Shown here: positions 63,721-64,000 of the stretch, in pieces
Numbering within the stretch: the first letter of the stretch is position 1
Layout of the letters: each line of letters opens with the position of its first letter
Source of the DNA: Ceratotherium simum simum
Taxonomy: Eukaryota; Chordata; Mammalia; Perissodactyla; Rhinocerotidae
DNA length: 64,000 nt
Assembly: GCF_000283155.1 (NCBI RefSeq)
Contig: NW_004454163.1
Location: 223,878 to 287,877, forward strand
Direction of reading: 5' to 3'
Program-made: the position numbers and the translations under genes
Notes under the pieces: model-generated
Told to the model about the DNA's origin: nothing
Database searches by the model: none
The model's input: only the letters and a program-made list of their open reading frames with translations

Positions 63721-64000
63721 GTATTCCAGAAACACATCATATACATACATATTTTTTATTTATTTTAATTAGGAAGAACCAAAACTTACGAAAATAAGGA
63801 ATCAGAATCTTGACAGTATCCATTACATATGCAAATACTAAAAAAAGTAACCCCATAATTTTCCAAAATGCTTTTATTTTAGGCTATAAAATGTTATCAG
63901 CTATCTGCAGATAATCCATTTTTATCTACATTTAAATATACCACTATCCCCCTTTTAAACATAGCTCCATTGAGACGGCTTCAAATAAAGGGAAGACCAT
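63721..64000. other. Unannotated intron at the window edge
   Basis: AT-rich. Nothing recognised. Confidence 0.4.

Overview
This window is a piece of nuclear genome from a placental mammal, almost certainly an odd-toed ungulate (horse, ass, rhinoceros or tapir group). The evidence is six copies of the tRNA-derived ERE SINE (equine repetitive element), several with clean target-site duplications, on a background of MIR, L2, L1M, hAT and ERVL/MaLR remnants shared by all placental mammals. The sequence alone does not separate horse from other perissodactyls. Base composition is AT-rich and CpG-poor. There are no bacterial-style operons, CRISPR arrays or rRNA/tRNA genes.

The only protein-coding exon I can support is a 112-bp exon on the minus strand at 46277-46388. 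It encodes the end of the signal peptide and the start of the prodomain of N-cadherin and matches exon 2 of CDH2, with a consensus acceptor and a phase-1 GT donor. If that is right, positions 1-46276 are part of the following large intron (intron 2) and 46389-64000 are part of intron 1. The promoter and exon 1 lie beyond the right edge.

Repeat layout, left to right. An ERVL-type MLT2 LTR lies near 0.35-0.88 kb. About 1-27 kb is mostly unannotated AT-rich intron with scattered MIR, L2 and hAT fragments. A pair of same-strand EREs lies at 27.9-28.5 kb, one of which carries an apparent 3' extension. A MaLR (MLT1-type) LTR with perfect 5-bp duplications lies at 30.1-30.4 kb. A MuDR-like miniature element with 9-bp duplications is at 34.8-35.0 kb, followed by an ERE at 35.3 kb and an unexplained 144-codon ORF at 35.9-36.3 kb. 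A nested stack occupies 37.9-41.1 kb: an old L2, interrupted by an ERE and by an L1 that is itself interrupted by another ERE. Fragmented L1M, hAT and MIR copies run through intron 1 to the window end. Two runs of N (38141-38250 and 52680-52779) are assembly gaps; the first lies inside an ERE.

I did not find a convincing undescribed biological system. The items most worth a second look are the 35.9-36.3 kb ORF, the ERE with a putative 3' transduction, the layered insertion history, the non-canonical +5 base of the CDH2 exon 2 donor, and a few near-perfect nuclear-receptor-type motifs. Repeat family names are from memory of consensus sequences and were not checked with a search.
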